From positions 114,989 to 178,988 of the forward strand of contig NZ_CAJNAT010000014.1 of the NCBI RefSeq assembly GCF_905220705.1: 64,000 bases of DNA. The letters run 5' to 3'. This document shows positions 26,034 to 34,013 of the stretch, in pieces. Under the pieces are notes generated by a model. That model did not search any database, was not told the origin of the DNA, and saw nothing but the letters and a program-made list of their open reading frames with translations. How positions within the stretch are numbered: position 1 is the stretch's first letter; each line of letters opens with the position of its first letter. The DNA is from Paraburkholderia domus. Its GTDB lineage: Bacteria > Pseudomonadota > Gammaproteobacteria > Burkholderiales > Burkholderiaceae. The position numbers and the translations under genes were made by a program.

Positions 26034-26101
26034 AAAAAAAAGCGCCCCGAGCGCAACCGCGCGTCCCGATTGCTCGGTTGCACAGTTGGCACTCGGGACG
26101 C
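26034..26101 (-). terminator. Conditional terminator in the sensor/transporter leader
   Basis: In the transcript GCGUCCCGAG (26101-26092) pairs over ten positions (one G-U) with CUCGGGGCGC (26051-26042), followed by eight U. The loop contains a nested GCAACCG/CGGTTGC stem. Its 5' arm overlaps the 3' arm of ANTAR hairpin P2. Confidence 0.8.
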
Positions 26102-26172
26102 CGTTGTCCCTGCTGGTCGCTCAAAGCGAGCGGCCGGTAATGATTCAATACGTTGGGGCCTCCGTTGGCTCC
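26095..26172 (-). promoter_or_regulatory. ANTAR two-hairpin antiterminator, sensor/transporter leader
   Basis: P1 (26172-26155): GGAGCC, loop AACGGA, GGCCCC with one A-C mismatch. P2 (26110-26095): GGGAC, loop AACGGC, GTCCC. Both hexaloops have A1 and G4. Same layout as the nirB and cobA leaders. Confidence 0.83.
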
Positions 26173-26183
26173 GCTGCCGAACT

Positions 26184-26200
26184 ATGCAATAGCCGTGCCA
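26184..26200 (-). promoter_or_regulatory. Sigma-54 promoter for sensor/transporter operon
   Basis: TGGCACGGCTATTGCAT on the minus strand is a near-perfect -24/-12 element (TGGCACG-N4-TTGCA). Expected start near 26175, three bases before hairpin P1. Confidence 0.85.
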
Positions 26201-26430
26201 CAGATCCGTGCAGCGCAAATCCTGGGCGGTCTCTCCGGCGGCTTCCAGGCGCCCCTCATTCGGCTAACAGCGCGTCCAGCGGGGCTGCCAGTTAAACGAC
26301 GTATCGCACAATCGTCAAATTTCCGGAAAACCGGGACGTTCACCTCGGCGCAAGTGATGGGATTTCAGTTGCTGCGAAGCACGGATTCGCCGCGTGGCCT
26401 GAATTGGGTTGGTGCGACGCGTTGGTGCAG

Positions 26431-26447
26431 CGCACTACAGCTGTGCA
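26431..26447. promoter_or_regulatory. NtrC-like site upstream of sensor operon
   Basis: Minus-strand TGCACAGCTGTAGTGCG (TGCAC-N7-GTGC), about 230 bases upstream of the sigma-54 promoter. No gene is seen in 26201-26532. Confidence 0.45.
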
Positions 26448-26532
26448 CCGCACCGGCTCAAGCTACGGTGCCAGCGTCGGTAGCAAAACCATTCCGGAGC
26501 AAAGCTGACGTTGGCACCGGGCGGTAACCTGG

Positions 26533-27354
26533 TCAACTGCCTCCCGCAAGGCTGATTCGTGTTCGGCGCGGGCGGCCAGCAATCCGTCGAGTTCGCGCCC
26601 ATGCGCAGACGCGCATCGCGTAGTGCCTGATCCGATTGCGCACGCAGGGTATCGCGCTCGACCGTAGCGGCTTCGCTCCGCCGGGTGGCGCCATCTCGCT
26701 CAGCTTAGGCACGGGCAAGATCGGCCGGCGCCCAGGCAAGGCGTGTCTGCTGATTGTCGAGTTGGCACGCAGGGTATGGCCTTCGGCCTGAGGACCCGCG
26801 TTGGCCGTCGCCGGGGACTCGCGCATCTCACCGCGGCCGTCACTTCTGTCTCAAGCTCTTCGTCGCATTGCGCGAAGACCTGTTCGCCATGTTCGACCGC
26901 GAGCGCCCAGACCGATACCATCGCGCTTGCGACCGCTGACGGCGGTGAGGCGCTCAGTGTACCGATGCGCGCCTGCTCGTCCTTCCACAACTTGAGTTCG
27001 TCGTTGATCGCGGTGCGGCTGCCTTGCCGGATCCCGGCGTAGATCAGGTCGACGGTGAGCTCTTGCGGGAGCCGACTCTCGGCAACGAGGCAGACGGCAG
27101 CTTCGCGGGTACCGTTGGTGCCGAGGTTCAACGCTTTCCACGGACCGCGTTCGCCAGCCACCCTCAAAGCGACTGAACCGCTCTGTGCGCTGGACAAACC
27201 GCAGCCCGACGTATCACTCCACAGGCGGCTCACCTTCGCCACGCGTCCTGACGGGCCTGGCTCCCGCTTCGTCACGTTGCGGCATCCTGCTTTTCTCGTT
27301 ATCGCTGTGCTTCACCGGCTGCGGATGCCTGATTTTTTCGTCGAGGTCAGTCAT
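26533..27354 (-). pseudogene. KfrA-like DNA-binding protein, broken
   Basis: A possible start at 27354 (MTDLDEKIRHPQPVKHSDNE) runs into a stop after about 46 codons. A second frame (27275-26700) contains LIYAGIRQGSRTAINDELKL followed by helical sequence, like the N-terminal DNA-binding domain of KfrA-type plasmid proteins. A third frame near 26640-26600 gives RSEAATVERDTLRAQSDQAL, typical of the KfrA coiled coil. At least two frame changes and in-frame stops are needed, so the gene is dead. Its presence hints at a megaplasmid or chromid history. Confidence 0.5.
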
Positions 27355-27682
27355 GGCTTTGCTCCCTCGACTTTGCTGATCGTCCTGCGGCGATCAGGGG
27401 GCCTGTACCGCAATGTTGCAAAAATCACGCGACTGCGGCTTCACGGGCATCGACTACTTCGCCTCCCCGAATCCGAGCCGCGATTGAGGTCATTACTGCA
27501 CCCCGAAATATCTCATGTTTTGATGTTCTGCCGATCTGCCAGATTCGTCAGGAGGGCCCGTTGGCCGGTGCTACCGCAAGAAGCAGAACGGGTCTAGTGC
27601 GCCCCCTTCATCCTCTTTCGTGGTGTATTTACCGACGGCGATCGCGATGACCTCGTAACTGGCGAGTCAGATGGTCACATAT

Positions 27683-27702
27683 GTCACGTCGTGATATATA
27701 AT
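27683..27702 (+). promoter_or_regulatory. ATCAC-N3-GTGAT-type operator with overlapping -10
   Basis: GTCAC-GTC-GTGAT (27683-27695) followed at once by TATAAT (27697-27702). One of seven related palindromes in the window. It would control the leader and operon starting at 27857. Confidence 0.6.
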
Positions 27703-27716
27703 TGAATGAACGGCCC

Positions 27717-27826
27717 GCGTCAAAACCCCGTGCGAATTGAAAATGCAACTGGCGCGAGGGAACCTGAACCCGCGAAAGCGGCCACGGTTTACCGCCAAAA
27801 AACTTCACTCGGGGTTTTGATGACGC
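27717..27826 (+). ncRNA. Structured leader RNA ahead of the small membrane protein/USP operon
   Basis: GCGTCAAAACCCCG (27717-27730) pairs with CGGGGTTTTG (27810-27819), a 3-base bulge and ACGC (27823-27826): 14 pairs closing an 80-base domain. Inside are a GAAA-capped CCGC/GCGG hairpin (27770-27781), a possible TGAACC/GGTTTA pairing and GGCG/CGCC arms. No open frame is needed to explain it. The element ends about 16 bases before the AAAGGAGGAG ribosome site, so folding could affect translation. No riboswitch class was recognised. Confidence 0.5.
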
Positions 27827-27856
27827 AGTCTCACGCGAAATAAAGGAGGAGGCGCA

Positions 27857-28042
27857 ATGGTCATCAACAACGACTTTGAGATCAGCTACCTGCTGATTGC
27901 ATTTGCGCTGCTCGGCACTATCCTGGTTGGCGACCTGCTCAGCATGCTGCAGTTGCAACGCTGGCATCCCAAGCTGCTTGGTGCAGCAGTGGGCGCGTTA
28001 CTGGGCTTCGTGCTGATCGAGGCCGTGCCGATGTTCACCTGA
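27857..28042 (+). CDS. Small two-span membrane protein
   Basis: A 61-residue protein with two hydrophobic segments, ISYLLIAFALLGTILVGDLL (about 9-28) and LLGAAVGALLGFVLIEAVPM (about 40-59), joined by a short polar turn (QLQRWHPK). A very strong ribosome site (AAAGGAGGAGGCGCA) precedes the ATG. It is first in a likely operon with a universal stress protein (71-base gap) and a third small membrane protein, behind an operator-like palindrome and a structured leader. Family unknown; the strong translation signal and location suggest a stress-induced membrane peptide. Confidence 0.65.
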   Translation: MVINNDFEISYLLIAFALLGTILVGDLLSMLQLQRWHPKLLGAAVGALLGFVLIEAVPMFT

Positions 28043-28112
28043 ACGGTTTCGCGGCGAACCGATTTGATCGGCCGGATGGATAGCACCGCGAGAGTTGGTA
28101 AAGGAATCCACC

Positions 28113-28547
28113 ATGGCCCCGTTCAACCGGATCCTTCTCTGCTACGACGCCACACCGGAAGGGCGGCTCGCGCTGCGCTTCGGTGCGGCTCTCGCGCAGC
28201 AGTTGCAAGCTGAAACTCATCTGCTCTCGATTTTCGACTATACATACTGGTCAAGCGGGTTCGAAGTTCTTTCGTCGACGAAATTCGAGGTCGATGAGCA
28301 GGCGGCACAAGAGACACTGCGCGAGGGAATTGACTGGCTGCGGGCATGGGGTGTGACTGCAACGGGACATTGTTCGGTCGGAAATGCGATTGACCAGATT
28401 TCCCGCCTGGCAGATTCACTGAAGGTCGACCTGATCGTCATTGGACATCACCCGCACGGATTTTTTGCGCGCTGGTGGACGGGAGAAAACCACGCATTGC
28501 TGCTCGACCGCGTGTCGTGCGGCGTCCTGTTCAAGGTGGCCGCTTGA
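28113..28547 (+). CDS. Universal stress protein family, copy 1
   Basis: A 144-residue UspA-fold protein starting FNRILLCYDATPEGRLALRF, with a C-terminal VDLIVIGHHPHGFFARWWTG and LLLDRVSCGVLF. The usual ATP-site pattern G-2x-G-9x-G-S/T is altered (GHHPHG, then GEN in place of GS), so nucleotide binding is uncertain. It is clearly paralogous to the protein at 37457-37939, which shares RILLCYDAT, KADLIVVGH-type and LLLDRVSC segments. The ATG at 28113 has AAAGGA upstream; an earlier start is possible. USPs of this type help survival under oxygen limitation and nitrosative stress. Confidence 0.88.
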   Translation: MAPFNRILLCYDATPEGRLALRFGAALAQQLQAETHLLSIFDYTYWSSGFEVLSSTKFEVDEQAAQETLREGIDWLRAWGVTATGHCSVGNAIDQISRLADSLKVDLIVIGHHPHGFFARWWTGENHALLLDRVSCGVLFKVAA

Positions 28548-28619
28548 CGGTCTTGCGTGAATTCGAATCGGGGCGGCCAAGACCTCTTTATTGACCGCAC
28601 ATCCCTAGCGGAGGCGAAG

Positions 28620-28781
28620 ATGATAATGGATCTTCTGGTACAGATTGTTGTTGCGGCCGCAGTGCTGGCGATGATGATTCTTTTCGTCGTTGCCCTGGCT
28701 CCCGGGGACAATCCTCGTGAACGGATTCTCCGGCATGCAACCGGCAGGCACTGGTGGAACCGCACGCGTCACGGACCTTGA
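28620..28781 (+). CDS. Small single-span membrane protein (HYRRE-related, copy 3)
   Basis: A 53-residue protein with one span (VAAAVLAMMILFVVALA) and a basic tail RERILRHATGRHWWNRTRHG. The tail resembles that of the protein at 8959-9117 (RARLLRHLNRHEWWHQTRG): Arg pattern, LRH and WW-x-x-TR are shared. CGGAGGCGAAG precedes the ATG. It lies 72 bases after the USP gene in the same direction. Function unknown. Confidence 0.6.
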   Translation: MIMDLLVQIVVAAAVLAMMILFVVALAPGDNPRERILRHATGRHWWNRTRHGP

Positions 28782-28904
28782 CGCTGCTGGCGGCATCGCT
28801 CCAGTGATATCCCCTTTTACTTTCCGCGGCCCGGCCACCGATGCGACAGGCGTTGGCGGCCGGGCGTTGCTTCATTCGGATTGTTCGTCCCGCCGACGAA
28901 TCGT

Positions 28905-29294
28905 CTACAGCGTTGGCCAGAGAAAGATCACGTGCAGATCGTCGTCAGTACGACTATGACGCGTGTCTCCCGTGTGCCATCGTCTGCTGTCCAGACAGCA
29001 GCCATCCGGCCACTTCACCAACATGAAGGGTCCGCTCGATAGCATATCGAGCCTCGCACGCCCGAACGCACCGACAACCGTCAGCGGAATATCAGCGAAG
29101 TAAGGAGTAGCAATTCCATTAGCTGGCGTAGCCCTCGACATCCCTGCCAGCTCGCAGCGGCTCCGGTCTGCACACGACCTCGAGCCAACATCTTGTGGTT
29201 GGGCGCCGGGATGCGCGCCTGCCCACGCCGACGCGCAGATGCCGCACGCGGCAAGAGCTGCTGCGAACAGGCGCCGTGCAATCCATCGTTTCAT
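28905..29294 (-). CDS. Putative secreted protein, C-terminus possibly frameshifted
   Basis: A 129-residue frame starting MKRWIARRLFAAALAACGIC with a signal peptide ending near SAWAGA. The next 65 residues look protein-like (IPLTVVGAFGRARLDMLSSG), but after FMLVKWPDGCC the composition becomes irregular, suggesting a frame change near 29000. AAGGAC lies upstream of the ATG. No domain recognised. It lies downstream of the DUF1840 gene on the same strand. Confidence 0.4.
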   Translation of the reverse strand: MKRWIARRLFAAALAACGICASAWAGAHPGAQPQDVGSRSCADRSRCELAGMSRATPANGIATPYFADIPLTVVGAFGRARLDMLSSGPFMLVKWPDGCCLDSRRWHTGDTRHSRTDDDLHVIFLWPTL

Positions 29295-29358
29295 CCTGGC
29301 GTCCTTCAGCAGGCGGTGCGGCACGCAACCTGCATCAACTCGCGCTGCGACACGGCAC

Positions 29359-29676
29359 CTACAGCCCCCAGATGATGTCGGCATTATGTTTGCTGGCTTC
29401 ACGCAGCATGTCGAGAAATGGCCAGGCCCGCTGCGACAGCCCGCTGCTGGATTCCTGACGGCGCTCGCGGGAATACTGCAGTGATTCGAGGGCAATCTCC
29501 GCTTTTTCATCGTCCGAAATCGCTGCTTCGAGACGGCTGATTGCACGAGGCAGCTCGTCGTGGAGGATAACCCCACGCGTATCGAGCCGCTTGCCCACGA
29601 GACCCAGCAGATACTGGGCGAGATCCCTGAGCATCACGACATCGGGCGTAGCGGGCGATTGAAACGTGATCAGCAT
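29359..29676 (-). CDS. DUF1840 domain protein
   Basis: A 105-residue protein whose N-terminus (MLITFQSPATPDVVMLRDLA) and ending (LSQRAWPFLDMLREASKHNA) match the DUF1840 family of beta-proteobacteria, which has about this length. Function unknown. The start at 29676 is chosen by family match although the frame is open further upstream. A long leader of about 280 bases separates it from the operator-type promoter at 29960-29977. Confidence 0.82.
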   Translation of the reverse strand: MLITFQSPATPDVVMLRDLAQYLLGLVGKRLDTRGVILHDELPRAISRLEAAISDDEKAEIALESLQYSRERRQESSSGLSQRAWPFLDMLREASKHNADIIWGL

Positions 29677-29959
29677 AATGGCTCCTTGTTTCGATCTGTA
29701 TTGCACCATCGCACCGGAAAGCCATTCGGACTCACCCCGGAGGACGAATGCAACGCGTCTTTCGCACTGTGACGCAGCACGACCCGGGCAGCCGGTGATC
29801 GTCTCCTGTGACGGCGGCCGGGGCCTCCACGATGACCGGCTTTGCACGTCGGAGAAGCACGGCATCCCCATGGGCGCGTGCCATCCGGGCAAATCATCCT
29901 TGTAGTTTCACCCGGACTGCTCCTGTTTACGAACCAGTCACGAGAAGGCCTGCTTTCAT

Positions 29960-29977
29960 TTTATATCACAACGTGAT
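29960..29977 (-). promoter_or_regulatory. ATCAC-N3-GTGAT operator with overlapping -10, towards DUF1840
   Basis: ATCAC-AAC-GTGAT (29965-29977), a perfect palindrome. On the minus strand TATAAA begins at its last base, pointing to the DUF1840 gene. Confidence 0.6.
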
Positions 29978-30092
29978 CAATTCAAGCCGAAAATGTCGTC
30001 AATCGGACCACACTGCGCCAGCCGCCGAACCAGTCTGCCCCCGTGACCAGTCTCGCTCTGTCAGATCGCGGCGACCCGAAACGTACTTTTAT

Positions 30093-30110
30093 ATCACAAT
30101 GAAATATAAT
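30093..30110 (+). promoter_or_regulatory. Degenerate operator with TATAAT, towards HPP-CBS gene
   Basis: ATCAC-AAT-GAAAT (30093-30105) with only one good half-site, followed by TATAAT (30105-30110) about 90 bases before the HPP-CBS start. Confidence 0.45.
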
Positions 30111-30199
30111 CATGACGACACGTTCTTTCGTTTCGTGAGGATTTGGCCTTAAGGTGTGGTGCCATCCCACGTGATACCCCCCACTTTCCTACTTGAACC

Positions 30200-31366
30200 T
30201 TGTCCCGCTACGCTCTGATTCGCTGGCTTTCCAGCTTTGCCCCTCATCCCATTGCCGTTCGGTGGCCAGAACGCTTCAGATCGTGTCTCGGCGCATTGCT
30301 GGGGATTGCGTTCACCGGCGGGACAATGCACCTCCTTCTCGGACCCGCGGCGAACATTCCGCTCCTCGTGGCTCCAATGGGTGCTTCGGCCGTGCTGCTG
30401 TTCGCGGTTCCTGCAAGTCCGCTTGCGCAACCGTGGTCCATTATCGGTGGCAATATCGTCTCCGCTACGGTTGGCGTTGCCTGTGCAAGCCTGATCGTCG
30501 AGCCGGTGGGCGCTGCCGCTTTGGCCGTTGCGATGGCGATCTGTGCGATGTTTGCGCTGCGGTGCGTTCATCCCCCGTCAGGCGCGGTCGCCCTGACCGC
30601 GGTCCTTGGCGGTCCGGCAGTGCACGCTCTGGGCTACCGCTTTGTGGCTGAACCGATTGCGATCCAGTCGGTGGCGCTGTTGTGCGCGGCCATCCTGCAC
30701 CACGCGGCTACCGGGCATCGATACCCGCACGTCGCCCAGAGTTCGGGCAAAGGCACGGCAGCACCGGCGGCGGCGGCGGCGAACGAAGGTTTCACGCGCG
30801 CGGACCTCGAAGCGGTGCTGAACCGGCGCGGGGAATTGCTCGATATTGACACGGACGATCTGGAATCCCTGCTGCGCGATGTTCAGTTGCAGGCCTACGC
30901 CCGCACGTTCAATGAACTGACCTGCGCGGACATCATGTCGCGCTCCCTCGTCGCCGTGTCGGCCGTCACAAGAGCTTCCGCCGCGTGGAGTCTGCTGAAA
31001 CAGCGCCATATCAAGGCACTCCCGGTTACTGACGAGAAGCAGCACGTTATCGGCATCGTGACCCGCGCCGACCTTGTCGACAAACGGGCGTTCAGCAAGG
31101 GGGCCGGTTTGACGTCCCCCGTACAACGCTGGTTCCGGCGCAGTATCACCCCGGCGCCGCTTGTCGGTGCCCTGATGAACGTCGAGGTTCGTACCGTCGA
31201 CGCGACGACGCCGATCGTCGAGCTGGTGCCGGTGTTCGCGAACTACGGGCACCACCATATCCCGGTTCTGGACTCGAATCGGCGCCTTGCCGGAATGATC
31301 ACGCAGGCCGACCTCATCACCGGGCTCTATCGCCAGGCTTACGCGCAGCAGCGGCGCGCGGCATAG
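30200..31366 (+). CDS. HPP-family membrane protein with two CBS domains
   Basis: A 388-residue inner-membrane protein. Residues about 20-175 form the HPP domain (LLGPAANIPLLVAPMGASAV and ALRCVHPPSGAVALTAVLGG, including the His-Pro-Pro that names the family). Residues about 240-385 form a CBS pair (TCADIMSRSLVAVSA and LPVTDEKQHVIGIVTRADLV; then HHIPVLDSNRRLAGMITQAD), which usually binds adenine nucleotides. Plant HPP proteins have been reported to move nitrite across chloroplast membranes, which fits the nitrate/NO context, but transport is not shown here. The start is TTG. It lies upstream of the MarR-ClC pair and has its own operator-like promoter. Confidence 0.85.
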   Translation: MSRYALIRWLSSFAPHPIAVRWPERFRSCLGALLGIAFTGGTMHLLLGPAANIPLLVAPMGASAVLLFAVPASPLAQPWSIIGGNIVSATVGVACASLIVEPVGAAALAVAMAICAMFALRCVHPPSGAVALTAVLGGPAVHALGYRFVAEPIAIQSVALLCAAILHHAATGHRYPHVAQSSGKGTAAPAAAAANEGFTRADLEAVLNRRGELLDIDTDDLESLLRDVQLQAYARTFNELTCADIMSRSLVAVSAVTRASAAWSLLKQRHIKALPVTDEKQHVIGIVTRADLVDKRAFSKGAGLTSPVQRWFRRSITPAPLVGALMNVEVRTVDATTPIVELVPVFANYGHHHIPVLDSNRRLAGMITQADLITGLYRQAYAQQRRAA

Positions 31367-31406
31367 CCGCTGTCACCCGTCATCGGTGTTGAACACAGGC
31401 ATAAAT

Positions 31407-31424
31407 ATCACGCCATGATATAAT
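31407..31424 (+). promoter_or_regulatory. Operator with TATAAT directly upstream of marR-like gene
   Basis: ATCAC-GCC-ATGAT (31407-31419) with TATAAT at 31419-31424, 33 bases before the MarR ATG. The position suits autoregulation. Confidence 0.6.
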
Positions 31425-31456
31425 TTGCGTTTTACCTATTCCTCCAAGGAACGCCG

Positions 31457-31870
31457 ATGAAAACACTCGCTCGCGGCTTGACCAAGACGGACTTCGAGCA
31501 ACTGTCCGAGTTTCGCTACCAGATGCGGCGCTTCGAACGTTTTTCTGAGCAGGCCGCCCAGGGCGAAGGCATTACACCATTGCAGTATCTGTTACTCCTG
31601 CATATCAAGGGTTATCCGGAGCGCGACTGGGCCACCGTCGGCGAGCTTGCGGAGCGCCTCCAGGCGCAGCATCACGGCGTGGTCGCGCTCGTGTCCCGCT
31701 GTGAGGCGCTCGATCTGGTCCGCAGAAAGGTCAGTGAGACGGACCGCCGCCAGGTCGAGGTTCATTTGTTAAAAGCGGGCGAACAGGTGCTTGCCCGTCT
31801 CGCCGAGATGCACCGTGCCGAACTGAAGTCGCTCGATGGCGCCTTTAACGTCCCCCAGATTGATTTTTGA
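31457..31870 (+). CDS. MarR-family transcriptional regulator
   Basis: A 137-residue winged-helix regulator: helical dimer segment at the start (FEQLSEFRYQMRRFERFSEQ), ITPLQYLLLLHIKG, recognition helix region ATVGELAERLQAQHHGVVAL, and wing RRKVSETDRRQVEVHL. Members bind short palindromes as dimers and are often released by small molecules or oxidation. It contains a single Cys (SRCEALDLV). The ATG follows CCAAGGAAC. A 6-base gap joins it to the ClC gene, so they are cotranscribed. A palindrome shared with six other sites lies in its promoter; it is the only DNA-binding regulator in this part of the window, hence the best candidate for those sites. Confidence 0.88.
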   Translation: MKTLARGLTKTDFEQLSEFRYQMRRFERFSEQAAQGEGITPLQYLLLLHIKGYPERDWATVGELAERLQAQHHGVVALVSRCEALDLVRRKVSETDRRQVEVHLLKAGEQVLARLAEMHRAELKSLDGAFNVPQIDF

Positions 31871-31876
31871 GTCACC

Positions 31877-33667
31877 ATGAGTCTCGATACCCATAAGCGC
31901 GATTTTTCCACCAACGCGCGACTTCCCGGCATTTCCGCACTCGCTGCGGGGATCGGCGCCCTGAGCACGCTCGCGGCATTCGTGCTGCTGAGCCTGATTC
32001 ATCTGTTCACCAATCTGTTTTTCTTTCAGCAATTTTCGTTTGCGGACCGCTCACCGGCCCTCAACACTTTAGGTATCTGGGTGGTGGTCGTTCCTGTGAT
32101 CGGCGGCCTCATCGTCGGTTTCATGGCCTGTTACGGCTCGGAGAAGATCCGTGGGCACGGCATTCCCGAAGCGATCGAAGCCATCCTGTTCGGCAAGAGC
32201 CGCATGTCGCCGAAAGTGGCGATTCTCAAGCCCCTATCGTCCGGCATTGTGATCGGCAGTGGCGGGCCGTTCGGCGCAGAAGGCCCGATCATCATGACAG
32301 GTGGCGCACTGGGGTCGCTGATCGCGCAATGTGTGAAGGTCACCTCTGCGGAACGTAAGACGTTGCTGGTTGCCGGCGCAGCGGCGGGCATGACGGCGGT
32401 ATTTGGCACGCCGGTGGCGGCCGTGCTGTTGGCGGTCGAACTGCTGCTGTTCGAATGGCGCCCACGCAGTTTTCTTCCGGTCGCGCTTGCCTGCGCAGTC
32501 GCGGGGTTCGCGCGCGCGGCGTTCTTCGGCACGGGGCCGCTGTTTCCACTTGTGACCGCACCTCCCGGCGCACTGTCGCTGGTCTCCTGCGTCATCGCAG
32601 GGCTGATGTCCGGCGCGCTCGCATCGGGTCTGTCAGCCGCGCTCTACAAGACCGAAGACCTGTTCGGCAAGCTGCCCATCCACTGGATGTGGTGGCCCGC
32701 GATTGGCGGCCTCGTCGTCGGCATCGGCGGCTTTCTCGAACCTCGCGCGCTGGGCGTCGGCTACGACGTGATCGGCGACCTGCTGCACCAGCACATTGCC
32801 ATCCAGATCGCGCTGGCAATCCTGGTGGTGAAGGCGGTCATCTGGGTCGTGGCGCTGGGCTCGGGCACCTCAGGCGGCGTGCTTGCGCCGTTGCTCATGC
32901 TGGGCGCGGGGCTCGGCGTCGTGTTCGGCCACGTGCTGCCGGGCGGCGACCCTGCCCTGTGGCCGCTCGTCTGCATGGCGGCCACGCTCGGCGCCACGCT
33001 GGGCGCGCCGTTGACCGCGATCGTATTCGCATTCGGCCTCACGCACGACAGCAACGCATTGCTGCCGCTGCTCGCCGCAACGCTGATCGCGCACGGGTTT
33101 GCAACGGTCGTCATGAAGCGCTCCATCATGACCGAGAAAATTGCCCGGCGCGGTTACCACATCTACCGGGAATACGGCGTCGATCCGCTTGAGCGCCACC
33201 ACGTCGACGAGGTGATGTCGCGTACGGTCGAGACGATCGATGGCGATCTGTCCGTGGGCGAAGCGCTGGCGACGTACTTCGGCACGACGCAGAAACATCG
33301 CGCCTATCCGGTCGTGCGTCAAGGCATGCTGGCGGGCGTCGTCGATCGCGCGGTACTGGAAAAAATTCGCGATGAAGCGGCAGAGCATGCGCTCGACTCA
33401 CGCCTCGCCGACGTGTTGCGCCACCGCTCCCCTGCGTTTGCATTGCCCAGTGAAACCTGCCGACTCGTCGCAACGCGGCTTGCGGTACACGGTCTCGAAC
33501 GTTTGCCCGTAGTCACGGACTCCGAAACGTTGCAGCTGATCGGCATTGTGTCGCGCAGCGATCTGGTCAAGCCGTCTCTTGCCCACTTCGACGAAGAGCA
33601 CAAGAAAGAACGCTTCCGGCGCTTGAGGATTCAGCCCGGCAAGCGGCACTTTCCCCCGGTTCCGTGA
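31877..33667 (+). CDS. ClC-type anion channel/antiporter with C-terminal CBS pair
   Basis: A 596-residue membrane protein. ClC motifs: GHGIPEAIEAI (the GSGIPE loop), GSGGPFGAEGPIIMTGG with the gating Glu, FEWRP with the inner proton Glu, and GSGTSGGVLAPLLMLGAG. CBS repeats follow (VDEVMSRTVETIDGDLS; ERLPVVTDSETLQLIGIVSR). The selectivity-loop Ser of chloride-selective ClCs is His here, so its ion is open: chloride, nitrate or nitrite are possible. Glu residues at both gates argue for an H+-coupled antiporter. Cotranscribed with the MarR gene 6 bases upstream. Confidence 0.88.
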   Translation: MSLDTHKRDFSTNARLPGISALAAGIGALSTLAAFVLLSLIHLFTNLFFFQQFSFADRSPALNTLGIWVVVVPVIGGLIVGFMACYGSEKIRGHGIPEAIEAILFGKSRMSPKVAILKPLSSGIVIGSGGPFGAEGPIIMTGGALGSLIAQCVKVTSAERKTLLVAGAAAGMTAVFGTPVAAVLLAVELLLFEWRPRSFLPVALACAVAGFARAAFFGTGPLFPLVTAPPGALSLVSCVIAGLMSGALASGLSAALYKTEDLFGKLPIHWMWWPAIGGLVVGIGGFLEPRALGVGYDVIGDLLHQHIAIQIALAILVVKAVIWVVALGSGTSGGVLAPLLMLGAGLGVVFGHVLPGGDPALWPLVCMAATLGATLGAPLTAIVFAFGLTHDSNALLPLLAATLIAHGFATVVMKRSIMTEKIARRGYHIYREYGVDPLERHHVDEVMSRTVETIDGDLSVGEALATYFGTTQKHRAYPVVRQGMLAGVVDRAVLEKIRDEAAEHALDSRLADVLRHRSPAFALPSETCRLVATRLAVHGLERLPVVTDSETLQLIGIVSRSDLVKPSLAHFDEEHKKERFRRLRIQPGKRHFPPVP

Positions 33668-34013
33668 GTCAGCAGCCGGTCGGCTGCCAAAAACAGATAC
33701 GCGCTCCTTCCGTGCCCCTTCGGGGGCACACCTCTCCGGCCTTTCCCGGCCCTCCTGCATTTCCCGCTGATTCAGCACCCATTCCCTGGACAACATCTTC
33801 ACCACGTTGCGAAGCCATGTCGCGCTCCTGATGGCTGTTCCGCAAACGTGTCAGAGAAACGCGCATCGCAGGCCTTTCCCAGGACCGGAAGCGGGACCGG
33901 AAACGGGAACGCGGTTCGCACACGTGACATCCAATACCGTATTCAGGATCGAATCGACCGCGGATCACGTGCGGACCGACTCGGACTTGCCATGATTACT
34001 CAGGAGACCCGAC
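33668..34013. other. Gap without a gene
   Basis: No convincing open frame. Short imperfect repeats of GACCGGAA(A/G)CGGGA occur at 33880-33910. The region must hold the promoter for the DUF4142 operon; no clear sigma-70 or ECF-type element was identified. Confidence 0.4.
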
